Positions 44,949 to 54,118 are shown, counted from the first letter of the stretch. The stretch is DNA of 64,000 bases from Maribacter sp044594925 (GCF_044594925.1 NZ_CP138991.1:3906001-3970000); one strand, 5' to 3'. Made by a program: numbers and translations. The notes: generated by a model from the sequence alone, not told the origin.

Positions 44949-46693
44949 GTGGTTTTTACTGGTTCAACGAGATTTAAACCATCGTCGATGAGGTGCCCCA
45001 AGCTAGGATTGTCCTGTTTTACTTTTTCTAGATGTTGCTTTATTTCCGTTGCAAAACCAGTATCCCCGTTAGTAACCGCCAGTTCATAAAGTTCTACGGA
45101 TAATAACCAGTCTTTCGAAAATTTCTGCTGTACTTCCTTAAAAACCTTATGTCTGGAGATAGTCGTGTTTTTACCTTCTCTAAATTCCCGTATTTGGTGG
45201 TAATATGTTTCTAATTCATTAGCGGTGTCGTCATTCGTATTGGCTATGGTTTTGCTAAGTTCGTGGTCTATAAGGTCAAAACTTTTTAAGTCTGCAGGGC
45301 CATTAAATGCAGAAACAATATGCTCACCAATAGCCATATTATAAAGCTCCTTCTCGGATTTAAATAGCACTTTTCCTTTATGGGTCACCTTACAATTTTC
45401 AAAGGTTATTAAGATGATCTGTCCCTGTAAATTACGGGTGCCCGTGATAATTTTACCGCTTACGTTGATGTTACCAACAAAATCAAGTGAAACATGTTCT
45501 CCTTCATAAATTTTATATGCCTTTAGATCTCTAGGGCTCATCTCTTCTATGGGAATGTTAATGCCTTTTAACCTGCCTATGGGTGATCCAAAACCTGTTG
45601 CGTGTTGGTTGGTATCCTGCCCTACCAATTCTTTCTCTCTGTAGGCCAAGGCAGATTTTCCTTTGGTCTGGAAATAAATAGGGGAGCCGTCATGCGCAAT
45701 AACATTATTAAAATTTCCAGATACTTGAAGTCCGGTACTAAGTTCAATAGTGCCTAATTCTTTAGAATTAATCAGTTTTTGAATCCCGCTTAGTCCACCG
45801 GTACGTAAGGCCATGGTGTTAGCAAAATCTTCTAAAACTTGACTCAGAAAGGCAAAATCTGGAGTTACAAATAGCTGGGGTTGTGGTTTGGTAATATCAA
45901 AAGGAGTGTGGGCGGCCGCTATGGAATATGGTATTTTTTTTACTTCATCTGTCATGCACCACGCACTTTCCCCTATTGAGGATAAAAGCCCTGCGCCATA
46001 GATTTTTGGGTTTTCGATCGTACCTATTAAGCCATATTCCACGGTCCACCAATGCAGATTTCTTATTAGGGCCATTTCACTAGGTTCGCCCATATTTTCC
46101 TGTAATTCCTCGATAAGTTTTTCGGCTTCCTCTATTTCTGAATTCGCTGTACCCTGTGCTTCCTTGATTATGGATAGATGACGCACGGCTTCGTAGAGTT
46201 CAAAATCCTTTGCGCTAGAAACCGCTTTACAACCAATTTCTCCAAAACGTCTTAAATATTCTGAATACTCTGGGTTAGCGATAATAGGTGCGTGGCCGGC
46301 ACCTTCGTGAATGATATCCGGGGCAGGAGTATATTCAATATGTTCTAACTGACGAATATCCGATGCAATGACTAATACGTTATAGGCCTGAAATTCCATG
46401 AATGCTGCCGGAGGAATAAATCCGTCAACCGCAACTGCGGCCCACCCAAGGTCTTTTAGAATTCGGTTCATGCCATACATGTTTGGAATATGGTCTATAG
46501 CGATTCCGGTTTTTTGTAGTCCGTCCAAATAAGAGCCGTGCGCTACTTGGCTAAGGTAGTCTACATTTTTTCGCATAACGTAGCGCCATACCGCTTGGTT
46601 AATTGCGGTATAGTCCTCGTAATTTTGAGGCTTTATGTATTGCTTCAGGTGTTGGGGAAGCTTATCTAAAATGGGATTGCTTTCGTAGGTCAT
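44945..46693 (-). CDS. Phenylalanine 4-monooxygenase (long form)
   Basis: 582 residues. The biopterin-dependent aromatic amino acid hydroxylase core is seen at about 100-330. The iron ligands are His129 and His134 in PDIIHEGAGHAPI and a later Glu in LHWWTVEYGLIG. The usual bacterial enzyme is about 260-300 residues. Here a C-terminal extension of some 250 residues follows, including beta-rich GNINVSGKIITGTRNLQGQIILITFENCKVTHKGK, as in the long Bacteroidota form. It would convert phenylalanine to tyrosine and so feed the catabolic genes at 4.7-10.6 kb. It sits behind the DUF3291 gene and opposite an Lrp regulator. Confidence 0.9.
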   Translation of the reverse strand: MTYESNPILDKLPQHLKQYIKPQNYEDYTAINQAVWRYVMRKNVDYLSQVAHGSYLDGLQKTGIAIDHIPNMYGMNRILKDLGWAAVAVDGFIPPAAFMEFQAYNVLVIASDIRQLEHIEYTPAPDIIHEGAGHAPIIANPEYSEYLRRFGEIGCKAVSSAKDFELYEAVRHLSIIKEAQGTANSEIEEAEKLIEELQENMGEPSEMALIRNLHWWTVEYGLIGTIENPKIYGAGLLSSIGESAWCMTDEVKKIPYSIAAAHTPFDITKPQPQLFVTPDFAFLSQVLEDFANTMALRTGGLSGIQKLINSKELGTIELSTGLQVSGNFNNVIAHDGSPIYFQTKGKSALAYREKELVGQDTNQHATGFGSPIGRLKGINIPIEEMSPRDLKAYKIYEGEHVSLDFVGNINVSGKIITGTRNLQGQIILITFENCKVTHKGKVLFKSEKELYNMAIGEHIVSAFNGPADLKSFDLIDHELSKTIANTNDDTANELETYYHQIREFREGKNTTISRHKVFKEVQQKFSKDWLLSVELYELAVTNGDTGFATEIKQHLEKVKQDNPSLGHLIDDGLNLVEPVKTT

Positions 46694-46695
46694 AA

Positions 46696-47163
46696 TTAAA
46701 GCGTTTTTATAGGATTTCCCTTAGCATCGTACAAAGAGCGCATTGAAAATACTTCTGGAGAATCACCTTGTAATTGGTGAAGTTCTAATTTTTCCTTAGT
46801 GTCTGTTAGCGTCGGTATAGCACCAATCGGTATCCACCATAAAATAAATTGAGATGGTTTAGAAAGGTCGAACCACTTTTTTTTATGCTTTAGAAAATAG
46901 CTATGAACAGAACCATACACAAAATTTTTAAAGGATTCCATGTCTTCCCAAACACTGATGTTAATGGCCATCATTTCGTCTTGAAAAGGTGATTCCAAGT
47001 AAGACGCGGAGCGGCCTTCCTCGTCTTTTAAACGCCAGACAAAACCTTTGCTTTCCTCTGCAAATTTGTTCACCGGCTCCAAAAAGTCTACAAACTCCTT
47101 CATTGTTGGATGGGTCAAAGGGGCTTTAAAACTTGAAATGTTGGCTTGGGCCAGATGATACAT
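46696..47163 (-). CDS. DUF3291 family protein
   Basis: 155 residues. The start MYHLAQANISSFKAPLTHPTM and the stretch NISVWEDMESFKNFVYGSVHSYFLKHKKKWF followed by FILWWIPIGAIPTLTDTKEKLELHQ are characteristic. The fold is a dimeric ferredoxin-like barrel, similar to monooxygenases of small size. It is 2 bp upstream of the hydroxylase gene, so a linked role, for example in cofactor or product handling, is suggested by context only. Confidence 0.88.
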   Translation of the reverse strand: MYHLAQANISSFKAPLTHPTMKEFVDFLEPVNKFAEESKGFVWRLKDEEGRSASYLESPFQDEMMAINISVWEDMESFKNFVYGSVHSYFLKHKKKWFDLSKPSQFILWWIPIGAIPTLTDTKEKLELHQLQGDSPEVFSMRSLYDAKGNPIKTL

Positions 47164-47308
47164 AGATACTATTTTCTATTAAAGATATTTATTTTGGTTA
47201 TTAGTCAAAAAAAAATAAGGTATATTAGGGATAATTCCTTTAATAGGATATAGTGGAAGGAAAAAATATTAAATTGAGTTGTGTTTAAACGAATTATAAG
47301 GAATTGTT

Positions 47309-47776
47309 ATGGTAGAAAAATTGGATGCGATAGATCGCGGGATTTTAAAAATCCTAGAAAAGGATGCTAAAACCGTTGCGAAATCAATTGCCGAGCAGTT
47401 GGGTCTCACAAAAACACCGGTTTACGAACGAATTAAAAGATTGGAAAAAGAGGGCTATATTAAAAATTATGTAGCTGTTCTAAATACGGATAAGATTGAG
47501 CAAAGTATAACGGTATTCAGTTTTGTGTCCCTTGAGGCTCAAAAAGGAAGCTTAATGGACGATTTTCTTGATAAAGTAATGCGTTTCAATGAAGTCTCGG
47601 AGTGCTATGTAGTAGGAGGCGAGTTCGATTTTTTGTTGAAAGTAACGGTAAAGAACTTGGATGCCTATTATGTCTTTGCAAAATCAAAAATTGCCACTTT
47701 GGCCAACATAGGTGCTGTAAAAAGTGCCTTTGTGCTTAACGAAGCAAAAAACCAACAACAATTTCCTTTGTTGTAA
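47309..47776 (+). CDS. Lrp/AsnC family transcriptional regulator
   Basis: 155 residues. The helix-turn-helix at about 5-50 (DRGILKILEKDAKTVAKSIAEQLGLTKTPVYERIKRLEKEG) is followed by the RAM effector domain (SITVFSFVSLEAQ, VSECYVVGGEFDFLLKVTVKNLDAYY). It is divergent from the DUF3291-hydroxylase pair with a 145-bp gap, so it probably senses an aromatic amino acid and controls that operon, like PhhR-type links elsewhere (inference). A terminator follows. Confidence 0.92.
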   Translation: MVEKLDAIDRGILKILEKDAKTVAKSIAEQLGLTKTPVYERIKRLEKEGYIKNYVAVLNTDKIEQSITVFSFVSLEAQKGSLMDDFLDKVMRFNEVSECYVVGGEFDFLLKVTVKNLDAYYVFAKSKIATLANIGAVKSAFVLNEAKNQQQFPLL

Positions 47777-47786
47777 GTAAATAAAA

Positions 47787-47823
47787 AAACCTGCAATGTA
47801 TCGGGTACAAAGCAGGTTTTTGA
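47787..47823 (+). terminator. Rho-independent terminator after Lrp gene
   Basis: AAACCTGC (47787-47794) pairs with GCAGGTTT (47812-47819), followed by T residues, 10 bp after the stop. It also faces the convergent DUF4136 gene. Confidence 0.8.
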
Positions 47824-47838
47824 AAAAGTATTTTTCTC

Positions 47839-48432
47839 TTATTTGGATACTAGTGCATCAGGCGGATATTGCTCCAAAATCTGTGCTACAAATTGTTGAA
47901 TACGTTCTTCTTTTTTTCTGATGTTCTTGGTATTGGCCAGTGTTCCCTCACCTTTTCCCTGCCATACCAACTCTTTACTTTTTGTGTCGATAAGGTCTAT
48001 GTATAGCGATCCTTCGGTTGAGGTACTTACAGCAGGTCCACCGCCCCAGCCCCAGCCAAGTCCAGGTCCCCAACCGAGACCTCCCCAGCCCCAGCCCCAG
48101 CCACCAAAACCTCCCCAGCCACCCCAGCCGAAGTTGTTATTGTAGACATCAACTCTTTCTTGTTCTTTGGTAAATATACTTACCAATAGGTCCGGGCTTT
48201 CGGATTTAACGAAACCTCTTGAGGCCATTTCCGTTTCTATTGCTCTAAGAATACGTTTTTTGTCCAAGTCGGATATTTGCGCCTTGTCGATACCGGTTTT
48301 ATAGAAGGCATATGACTTGTAGCCATTAAAATCAGCTTTCTGGTCATAATCGGATAACACACGAACAGAGGAACAGGAACTTAGGAAGAATAATGCGAGC
48401 ACCGGAAGGGCTAATAATTTAAATGTATTCAT
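47839..48432 (-). CDS. DUF4136 lipoprotein with Gly/Trp-rich insert
   Basis: 197 residues. Lipobox at Cys20 (FLSSCSSV), then the DUF4136 domain (VLSDYDQKADFNGYKSYAFY, RAIETEMASRGFVKSESPDLLVSI, LYIDLIDTKSKELVWQGKGEGTL). An insert of about 33 residues made of Gly and Trp with few others (roughly 101-133) splits the domain, a frequent trait of the family in Bacteroidota. Outer-envelope lipoprotein of unknown function. Confidence 0.9.
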   Translation of the reverse strand: MNTFKLLALPVLALFFLSSCSSVRVLSDYDQKADFNGYKSYAFYKTGIDKAQISDLDKKRILRAIETEMASRGFVKSESPDLLVSIFTKEQERVDVYNNNFGWGGWGGFGGWGWGWGGLGWGPGLGWGWGGGPAVSTSTEGSLYIDLIDTKSKELVWQGKGEGTLANTKNIRKKEERIQQFVAQILEQYPPDALVSK

Positions 48433-48508
48433 AACAATAGTTTTTTTAGTTTACGGACTTTTTCTCATCAATATGGCTTCAAAAATCATGCCGAACGCTG
48501 CTTTTTTG

Positions 48509-48667
48509 CTATTGTGTGTTCGTTTTTGGGTCGTATCCGTAGGGGCAATGCCTACAACCGCTTTCACAGCAATACCCTCTTTTTAAATGAAATTGTTTGG
48601 TAAAGACCCTATAGCCTTCGTCTGACCAGTAAAAATCTCCATCTTCAATAGGGATAATCTTCTTCAT
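48509..48667 (-). CDS. Small Cys-rich DUF5522 protein
   Basis: 52 residues, short and easily missed. The start MKKIIPIEDGDFYWSDEGYRV and the cluster GYCCESGCRHCPYGYDP (Cys-Cys-x3-Cys-x2-Cys) match the DUF5522 pattern of Bacteroidota. The cysteines likely bind zinc or an iron-sulfur cluster. It is the only gene in the 48433-48868 gap. The remaining 200 bp up to the next gene are AT-rich and contain no feature I can name. Confidence 0.8.
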   Translation of the reverse strand: MKKIIPIEDGDFYWSDEGYRVFTKQFHLKRGYCCESGCRHCPYGYDPKTNTQ

Positions 48668-48868
48668 TTATGCTGTGGCTTATAATACCAGTAAAGTTAA
48701 AGAATTTCTGTTGATAACCTTTTTATTGGGGTTTGTAAAGCACCTATTTTATTGTAGTTGGGACCTTGGTATACGTTTTGTCGGTTTTGTTGGCAAGAAA
48801 ACAATTAATTTGTCGTAGACTTCTTTGTAAGAATTATCTTTGTTTAGAATCAATATTTTAACGCGTTA

Positions 48869-49198
48869 ATGATTTTAGTTTTTAAACATTTTTTCTATAA
48901 AAACTATGTAGGTCTTTCCCTCTGGCCATTTATATTTTTGAAGAGTAATTCCCTTAAGGCGGATACCGTGCTTATTAACCATGAGAAAATACATCTAAGG
49001 CAACAACAAGAGTTATTACTGCTACCCTTTTATGTGCTGTATATTACGGAGTGGCTATTGCGGGCTATCTTCTATTTGGATAGTTATCGTGCTTATCAAA
49101 ATATAAGCTTTGAAAGAGAGGCTTATGTTAATGAAAATCAATTGGACTATTTGTCCCATCGCAAACCGTTCAGCTTTATTAAATACCTTTGTCGCTGA
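48869..49198 (+). CDS. Mini HExxH membrane protein
   Basis: 109 residues. Two hydrophobic segments (about 12-25 and 48-68) surround LINHEKIHLRQQQE, a gluzincin HExxH motif, and a later Glu in SFEREAYVNE stands where M48/M56-type peptidases place the third zinc ligand. It may be a minimal integral-membrane metalloprotease-like protein. Related short proteins occur widely in flavobacteria. The function is not known. It is 12 bp upstream of the PLP enzyme gene and probably co-transcribed. Confidence 0.75.
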   Translation: MILVFKHFFYKNYVGLSLWPFIFLKSNSLKADTVLINHEKIHLRQQQELLLLPFYVLYITEWLLRAIFYLDSYRAYQNISFEREAYVNENQLDYLSHRKPFSFIKYLCR

Positions 49199-49210
49199 AA
49201 ATAGGTTGAA

Positions 49211-50116
49211 TTGCAATCCGAAAATCATTTCGTAGAACTTCCAATTTTACTGGAAAAAGGAATCACACTAGCTCTAAAGCGTGAGGATTTGCTGCATCCG
49301 TTTATTTCAGGAAACAAATACCGAAAACTAAAGTACAATCTAGAGGAAGCCAAGTATCAAAAAGAACACACCTTGCTCACTTTTGGCGGGGCGTATTCTA
49401 ATCATATTGCAGCATTGTCCTATGCGGGAAGAGAAAAAGGTTTTGTAACAATCGGCATAATAAGGGGGGAGGAACTAAAGGAGAAGTGGCAGGAGAATCC
49501 GACACTGGCATTTGCTCACGAGAACGGTATGTCCTTTAAATTCATGTCAAGGGCAGCTTACAGAAAGAAGACCGATCCGGCATTTCTTCTAGAACTTGAA
49601 AAAGAGTACGGGTCCTTCTATCTGGTCCCTGAGGGCGGTACCAATACTTTGGCGATAAAGGGTTGTGAAGAGATTTTGGACATGGCAGACCATGATTTCG
49701 ATACGATCTGTACCTGCGTAGGAACTGGTGGTACTATGGCCGGTTTAATTAATACTATAGAGCCACATCAAACAGTTATGGGCTTTTCTGCTTTAAAGGG
49801 AGATTTTTTGAATGCTGAGCTTACGAAGCTAACTTCTAAGAAAAATTGGAAATTGATAACGCATTATCACTTTGGGGGATATGGAAAAATAACCGAAGAA
49901 CTGGTTGGTTTCATGAACACGTTTAAAGAAACGACAGGTATTCCTTTAGACCCTATCTATACAGGAAAAATGCTTTATGGGTTGTTGGATATGATTAGGA
50001 ATGATAATTTTGCTAAAGGAACCAAGATATTGGCCATTCACACGGGAGGGCTTCAAGGTATTACGGGAATGAACATAAAGCTGAAAAAGAAAAATTTACC
50101 TTTGTTGCATATATGA
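49211..50116 (+). CDS. PLP-dependent D-cysteine desulfhydrase/ACC deaminase-like
   Basis: 301 residues of fold-type II. The PLP lysine is in FISGNKYRKLKYNLEEA (Lys of GNKYRK), followed by TFGGAYSNHIAALSYAG, CVGTGGTMAGLI (phosphate loop) and HTGGLQGI. No ATG is available at the N-terminus: the TTG at 49211 (LQSENHFVELP) starts directly after the preceding stop, so it is a probable TTG start. The 4-bp ATGA overlap (50113-50116) ties it to the next gene. Activity on D-cysteine or 1-aminocyclopropane-1-carboxylate is not resolved by sequence. Confidence 0.88.
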   Translation: MQSENHFVELPILLEKGITLALKREDLLHPFISGNKYRKLKYNLEEAKYQKEHTLLTFGGAYSNHIAALSYAGREKGFVTIGIIRGEELKEKWQENPTLAFAHENGMSFKFMSRAAYRKKTDPAFLLELEKEYGSFYLVPEGGTNTLAIKGCEEILDMADHDFDTICTCVGTGGTMAGLINTIEPHQTVMGFSALKGDFLNAELTKLTSKKNWKLITHYHFGGYGKITEELVGFMNTFKETTGIPLDPIYTGKMLYGLLDMIRNDNFAKGTKILAIHTGGLQGITGMNIKLKKKNLPLLHI

Positions 50117-50958
50117 ACAAGAAAATAATAATGCTATTGGTGTTGAGCATCCTAATGATAGGTTGTAAAAGCAAAAAAGCATATTCAGATAATTTACGCA
50201 CAAAAAATGTGCTCTCTGAACGTAGAAAGAAAAAAGTGAAGACTCCGGTAGTCGCTACCAATACGGATACTTCTTTACCCAAGGATTCGGGGAAATTTGT
50301 CTCCTTTAGCATAGCATCCATTCCGGAATATATCGACACATTTTCTGAGATTGCGCAGTTAGAAATGAAGGCATACGGTATCCCTGCCAGTATTACCTTG
50401 GCACAAGGGCTATTAGAAAGTGGTTTTGGTAAGGGCGAGTTGGCCATGAAGACCAATAACCATTTTGGCATTAAATGTCATAAAGGATGGCAGGGCGATT
50501 ATGATTTCCATGATGATGATGAAAAAGGGGAATGTTTTAGAAAATACAATCATCCCATGTTCTCTTTCCGAGACCATAGTATTTTCTTGACCACCAGAAG
50601 TAGGTATGCGTTCTTATTCGATTATAGAAATACAGACTATAAAAAATGGGCCTATGGACTTCGTAAGGCAGGTTATGCTACGGACAAGCGATACCCACAA
50701 AAGCTAATCTATCTCATAGAAAAACATCAATTATACACCTACGATACCGAGATTTCAAAAGCGGGTTACGGGAAAAATGTTGTGGTTGCTACTGAGACTG
50801 ATGCAGTACATATTGTAAAAAAGGGAGATACGCTCTATTCGCTTTCCCGTAAATATTACGTTTCCGTAGATAAGTTGATGCAGATGAACAATCTTAGAAG
50901 CTCCAACCTTTCCGTTGGACAAAAACTTATGGTACGAACTACCGATATTAACAAATAG
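50113..50958 (+). CDS. Glucosaminidase-LysM lipoprotein
   Basis: 281 residues. Lipobox at Cys18 (LMIGCKSK). The GH73-type glucosaminidase domain covers about 65-210: LAQGLLESGFGKGELAMKTNNHFGIKCHKGW carries the catalytic Glu, followed by the FRKYNHPMFSFRDHS and YKKWAYGLRKAGYATD blocks. One C-terminal LysM repeat (about 234-278, VHIVKKGDTLYSLSRKYYVSVDKLM) binds the glycan. It should cleave the N-acetylglucosamine bond in peptidoglycan, in an outer-membrane lipoprotein setting. The start overlaps the previous gene. Confidence 0.92.
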   Translation: MNKKIIMLLVLSILMIGCKSKKAYSDNLRTKNVLSERRKKKVKTPVVATNTDTSLPKDSGKFVSFSIASIPEYIDTFSEIAQLEMKAYGIPASITLAQGLLESGFGKGELAMKTNNHFGIKCHKGWQGDYDFHDDDEKGECFRKYNHPMFSFRDHSIFLTTRSRYAFLFDYRNTDYKKWAYGLRKAGYATDKRYPQKLIYLIEKHQLYTYDTEISKAGYGKNVVVATETDAVHIVKKGDTLYSLSRKYYVSVDKLMQMNNLRSSNLSVGQKLMVRTTDINK

Positions 50959-50961
50959 CAG

Positions 50962-52242
50962 ATGATATATAAAAGAAGCAGTGCTTTGTTTGCTGAAGCA
51001 AAGCAATACATTCCAGGAGGTGTAAATTCTCCCGTACGAGCATTCAAAGCGGTCGGTGGTGATCCTATTTTTGTGAAGGAGGCCAAGGGAGCGTATTTGT
51101 ACGATGAAGACGGTAACAAGCTGATAGACTATATCGCCTCTTGGGGCCCATTGATTTTAGGGCACGCCCATGCGCCGGTAATCGATGCTATTATAGAAAA
51201 GGCTCAAAAAGGAACTTCGTTCGGGATGCCCACCGAGATTGAGACCGAGTTGGCAAAGTTGGCCATTTCCATGGTGCCCCATATAGATAAAATTAGATTC
51301 GTGAACAGCGGTACGGAGGCTTGTATGAGTGCCGTGCGTTTAGCTCGTGGCTATACGGGAAAGGATAAGATTATAAAATTCGCTGGTTGCTACCACGGCC
51401 ATTCGGATTCTTTTCTGATTCAGGCAGGTAGTGGTGCCGTTACTTTTGGGAGTCCCAATAGTCCTGGCGTTACGCAAGGAACCGCCAAGGATACCTTGCT
51501 CGCGGATTATAACGATTTGGAGGGAGTGCAAAAGCTTGTGAAGGCAAATAAAGGAGAAATCGCAGCTATTATTATTGAACCAGTCGCCGGGAATATGGGT
51601 TGTATTGTTCCTAAGGATGTATTTATGAAAGGCCTTCGCGAATTGTGTACAGAGGAAGGTATCCTGCTCATTTTTGATGAGGTGATGACGGGCTTTCGTT
51701 TGGCAAGAGGTGGCGCACAGGAAGCCTTAGGGATTCAGGCAGATATTGTCACTTTTGGAAAAGTTATAGGAGGAGGGCTCCCGGTAGGTGCTTTCGCTGC
51801 TAAAGCGGATGTCATGAATCATTTGGCACCCGATGGGCCGGTATATCAAGCCGGTACCTTAAGCGGCAATCCGTTGGCAATGAGCGCAGGTTTGGCGATG
51901 CTAACCGAACTGAATAACAAGCCTCAGATTTTTGAGAGCTTAGCGAAAAAAACAGAATACTTACATAAAGGATTGGATGAGGTATTGTCCATGAAGAAAA
52001 TGGACTATCAAATAAACCGTTTTGGCAGTATGATATCGGTACATTTTACTGATACGCCAGTAGTTGATTTTACAACTTCGGCCAAAGGAAATAATGATAT
52101 GTTCAAAAAATATTTTCACGGAATGCTGGAGCAAGGCGTATACTTGCCGCCAAGTGCTTTTGAAAGCTATTTTTTAAATGATGCACTAAGCTACGAGGAT
52201 CTGGATGCTACTATTGCCGCGTTAAAGAACATAGCGTTTTAA
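50962..52242 (+). CDS. hemL: Glutamate-1-semialdehyde 2,1-aminomutase
   Basis: 426 residues of a class III aminotransferase fold. Diagnostic blocks are YIPGGVNSPVRAFKAVGG, NSGTEACMSAVRLARGYTG, the LIFDEVMTGFR region with the PLP aspartate, and the Schiff-base lysine in TFGKVIGGGLPVGAF. It makes 5-aminolevulinate for haem and has the usual length. It follows the LysM gene by 3 bp. Confidence 0.97.
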   Translation: MIYKRSSALFAEAKQYIPGGVNSPVRAFKAVGGDPIFVKEAKGAYLYDEDGNKLIDYIASWGPLILGHAHAPVIDAIIEKAQKGTSFGMPTEIETELAKLAISMVPHIDKIRFVNSGTEACMSAVRLARGYTGKDKIIKFAGCYHGHSDSFLIQAGSGAVTFGSPNSPGVTQGTAKDTLLADYNDLEGVQKLVKANKGEIAAIIIEPVAGNMGCIVPKDVFMKGLRELCTEEGILLIFDEVMTGFRLARGGAQEALGIQADIVTFGKVIGGGLPVGAFAAKADVMNHLAPDGPVYQAGTLSGNPLAMSAGLAMLTELNNKPQIFESLAKKTEYLHKGLDEVLSMKKMDYQINRFGSMISVHFTDTPVVDFTTSAKGNNDMFKKYFHGMLEQGVYLPPSAFESYFLNDALSYEDLDATIAALKNIAF

Positions 52243-52922
52243 ACTGTTTTTATTTCTTTAATCAGTTTAATACTATCCGAAAGATGAGTCCAAATCACTA
52301 TCGGAACCACTGTGGCAGGTAGCAAAATGAAAGGAAAGTACATTACCCCTCTATTGGGTTGGTCAAATCCGAATTGTTGAAAGGGGAGTTCGGCGGACAA
52401 TATTCCATTCACTAGTATAAAAAGTACAAGAACAAGTCCTATCATGTTCCAAAGCAATAAGATATACTTGGTCACTATGTTTTTTAGCAATAACCATCCC
52501 ATAATTGGAGCCGTAATCCCCATTAGTATGTCATAGTTTCTTCCTTCGAACGTCATTAATTCAGGAACCATCTTATGAATGAAAAGCGCATATAGTACTA
52601 GTTCTACAGGTAAGCGAACTACATGTAAAAAAGTACTGATTTTTGTATTTCTTTTCTCAAAAATCCATTTTTGCTGCTTAGGCAATAACCCGTAAATAAT
52701 TATAAGCACAGCTGGTACTAATACTAGACCAAATCTCGGAGGTATGGAATCGGTCACTTTATAAAACCCCGAATAAGCTAGTATGCTGTGTAATGCAGAC
52801 CATAGTATAATAAGGAATAGTAGCGTTTTTGGTTTTCCGTTAGCATAATAAAAAAAACCAATAGTTAGTAGAGAGGTTGCGAGGAAAAGTACTGAAATCC
52901 ATGGGGGAAGTAACTCGATCAT
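52239..52922 (-). CDS. Hypothetical multi-pass membrane protein
   Basis: 227 residues with about seven hydrophobic segments separated by short loops (for example ISVLFLATSLLTIGFFYYA, FGLVLVPAVLIIIYGLL, IMGWLLLKNIV, IGLVLVLFILVNGIL). No motif is recognised. The convergent hemL stop overlaps its stop by 4 bp. It starts 4 bp inside the P1 peptidase stop, so the two are translationally coupled. Confidence 0.75.
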   Translation of the reverse strand: MIELLPPWISVLFLATSLLTIGFFYYANGKPKTLLFLIILWSALHSILAYSGFYKVTDSIPPRFGLVLVPAVLIIIYGLLPKQQKWIFEKRNTKISTFLHVVRLPVELVLYALFIHKMVPELMTFEGRNYDILMGITAPIMGWLLLKNIVTKYILLLWNMIGLVLVLFILVNGILSAELPFQQFGFDQPNRGVMYFPFILLPATVVPIVIWTHLSDSIKLIKEIKTV

Positions 52923-54094
52923 TCCTTTAGTCTATTGTATTTTTTTAAAGTTTCGATGAGTAGGTCGTGTGGTAAAGCATATGCTGTATTTCCATTGATT
53001 CCTTCCATGGTTTCTGCCGCAATCATAGCGTTGATGATCGCTTCTTGCACGGCTTGTACCGTTGCTTCGAAAACGGGCATTAATTTGTCGTTTGGCATGG
53101 ACTTTACCGTTGTTGTTTCATCCCTGTTAAAAGCATTTTCATTGGCTGTGGAAAAGGCCAAGAAGATATCACCAGAGCCATTACTTCCCCTTCCACCCAC
53201 AATACCAACACCTAATGGAATTCTTTGTGCTACGCGTTTTAATTGGTGTGGTAATAGTGGAGCGTCAGTAGCCACGATAACGATGATGGAGCCGTCACCT
53301 TCCTGTCTTCTAGATTTTGGCGGTCCGTTGAACTTATAGTTCAAGGTATCCTTTAATTCTACGCCAACGGGTACGCCGGCTATGGATAAGTTCCACTTTG
53401 CGCCAAAATTAGATTGAACAATTGCCCCAACGGTGTAGCTCTCCTCCTTGATTTTAAAAACGCGTGAAGAAGTTCCTGTTCCTCCTTTATAGCCTAAACA
53501 CATCATTCCGGTACCTCCTCCTACGTTTCCTTCGGCAATTCTCCCCGATTTTGCGTCCTGTATCGCTTCCAATACATGTTTTTCCTTTACGTGAAAACCA
53601 TAAATATCATTGAGGAAACCGTCATAGGTTTCAGCCACAACAGGGTACGTATACCACCAATCCTCACCGCTATACCAATCTGTGTCCACATACCATTTTA
53701 AAACCGCATCGCGAACCACACCAACGCTATTGGTATTGGTGATCATAATAGGAGTTTCTAGAAAACCGGATTCCGTTACCCAGGTGGTACCCGTCATTTC
53801 TCCATTACCGTTTAGACTGTACCAGTTGGCATAGACGGGACTGAACTTTTTCGCTTTTCCTCTTGGAAATATTGCCGTAACCCCAGTTCTAATGGGACCT
53901 TTTCCAACGATGTTATCTCCTTTTCCTGATATAATGGTACTATAGCCTACTTCTACACCCTTAACATCCGTTATAGTATTGAACATGCCCGTTTTACCAA
54001 CGAACGGCACACCTATGTCCCTTGCTCTTGGTTTCTGTCCGTTTATATTAAAATAGATAAGCAGTACGATAAAAGTAATTCGTGTTTTTTTCAT
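52919..54094 (-). CDS. P1 family (DmpA/BapA-type) aminopeptidase
   Basis: 391 residues from MKKTRITFIVLL (the frame extends 39 bp upstream into the promoter region). Signal peptide ending INGQ. The family core is ARDIGVPFVGKTGMFNTITDVKGVEVGYSTI, VVAETYDGFLNDIYGFHV, GNVGGGTGMMCLGYKGG and the late GGRGSNGSGDIFLAFST with the expected nucleophilic Ser. These are Ntn-fold enzymes that self-process and hydrolyse peptides with beta-amino or D-amino ends. Secreted to the periplasm here. A promoter-like block at 54119-54141 is shared with the Spy-like gene. Confidence 0.9.
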   Translation of the reverse strand: MKKTRITFIVLLIYFNINGQKPRARDIGVPFVGKTGMFNTITDVKGVEVGYSTIISGKGDNIVGKGPIRTGVTAIFPRGKAKKFSPVYANWYSLNGNGEMTGTTWVTESGFLETPIMITNTNSVGVVRDAVLKWYVDTDWYSGEDWWYTYPVVAETYDGFLNDIYGFHVKEKHVLEAIQDAKSGRIAEGNVGGGTGMMCLGYKGGTGTSSRVFKIKEESYTVGAIVQSNFGAKWNLSIAGVPVGVELKDTLNYKFNGPPKSRRQEGDGSIIVIVATDAPLLPHQLKRVAQRIPLGVGIVGGRGSNGSGDIFLAFSTANENAFNRDETTTVKSMPNDKLMPVFEATVQAVQEAIINAMIAAETMEGINGNTAYALPHDLLIETLKKYNRLKE

Positions 54095-54118
54095 TTTCCT
54101 TAGTGTTATACAAACGGG

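Noticed and set aside
47164..47308. AT-rich gap between Lrp and DUF3291 genes as an origin-like or repeat region
   Set aside because: Only ordinary AT-rich promoter sequence; no DnaA-box cluster or clear palindrome.
47921..48145. Pro/Gln-rich plus-strand frame
   Set aside because: Shadow of the Gly/Trp-rich insert of the DUF4136 lipoprotein.
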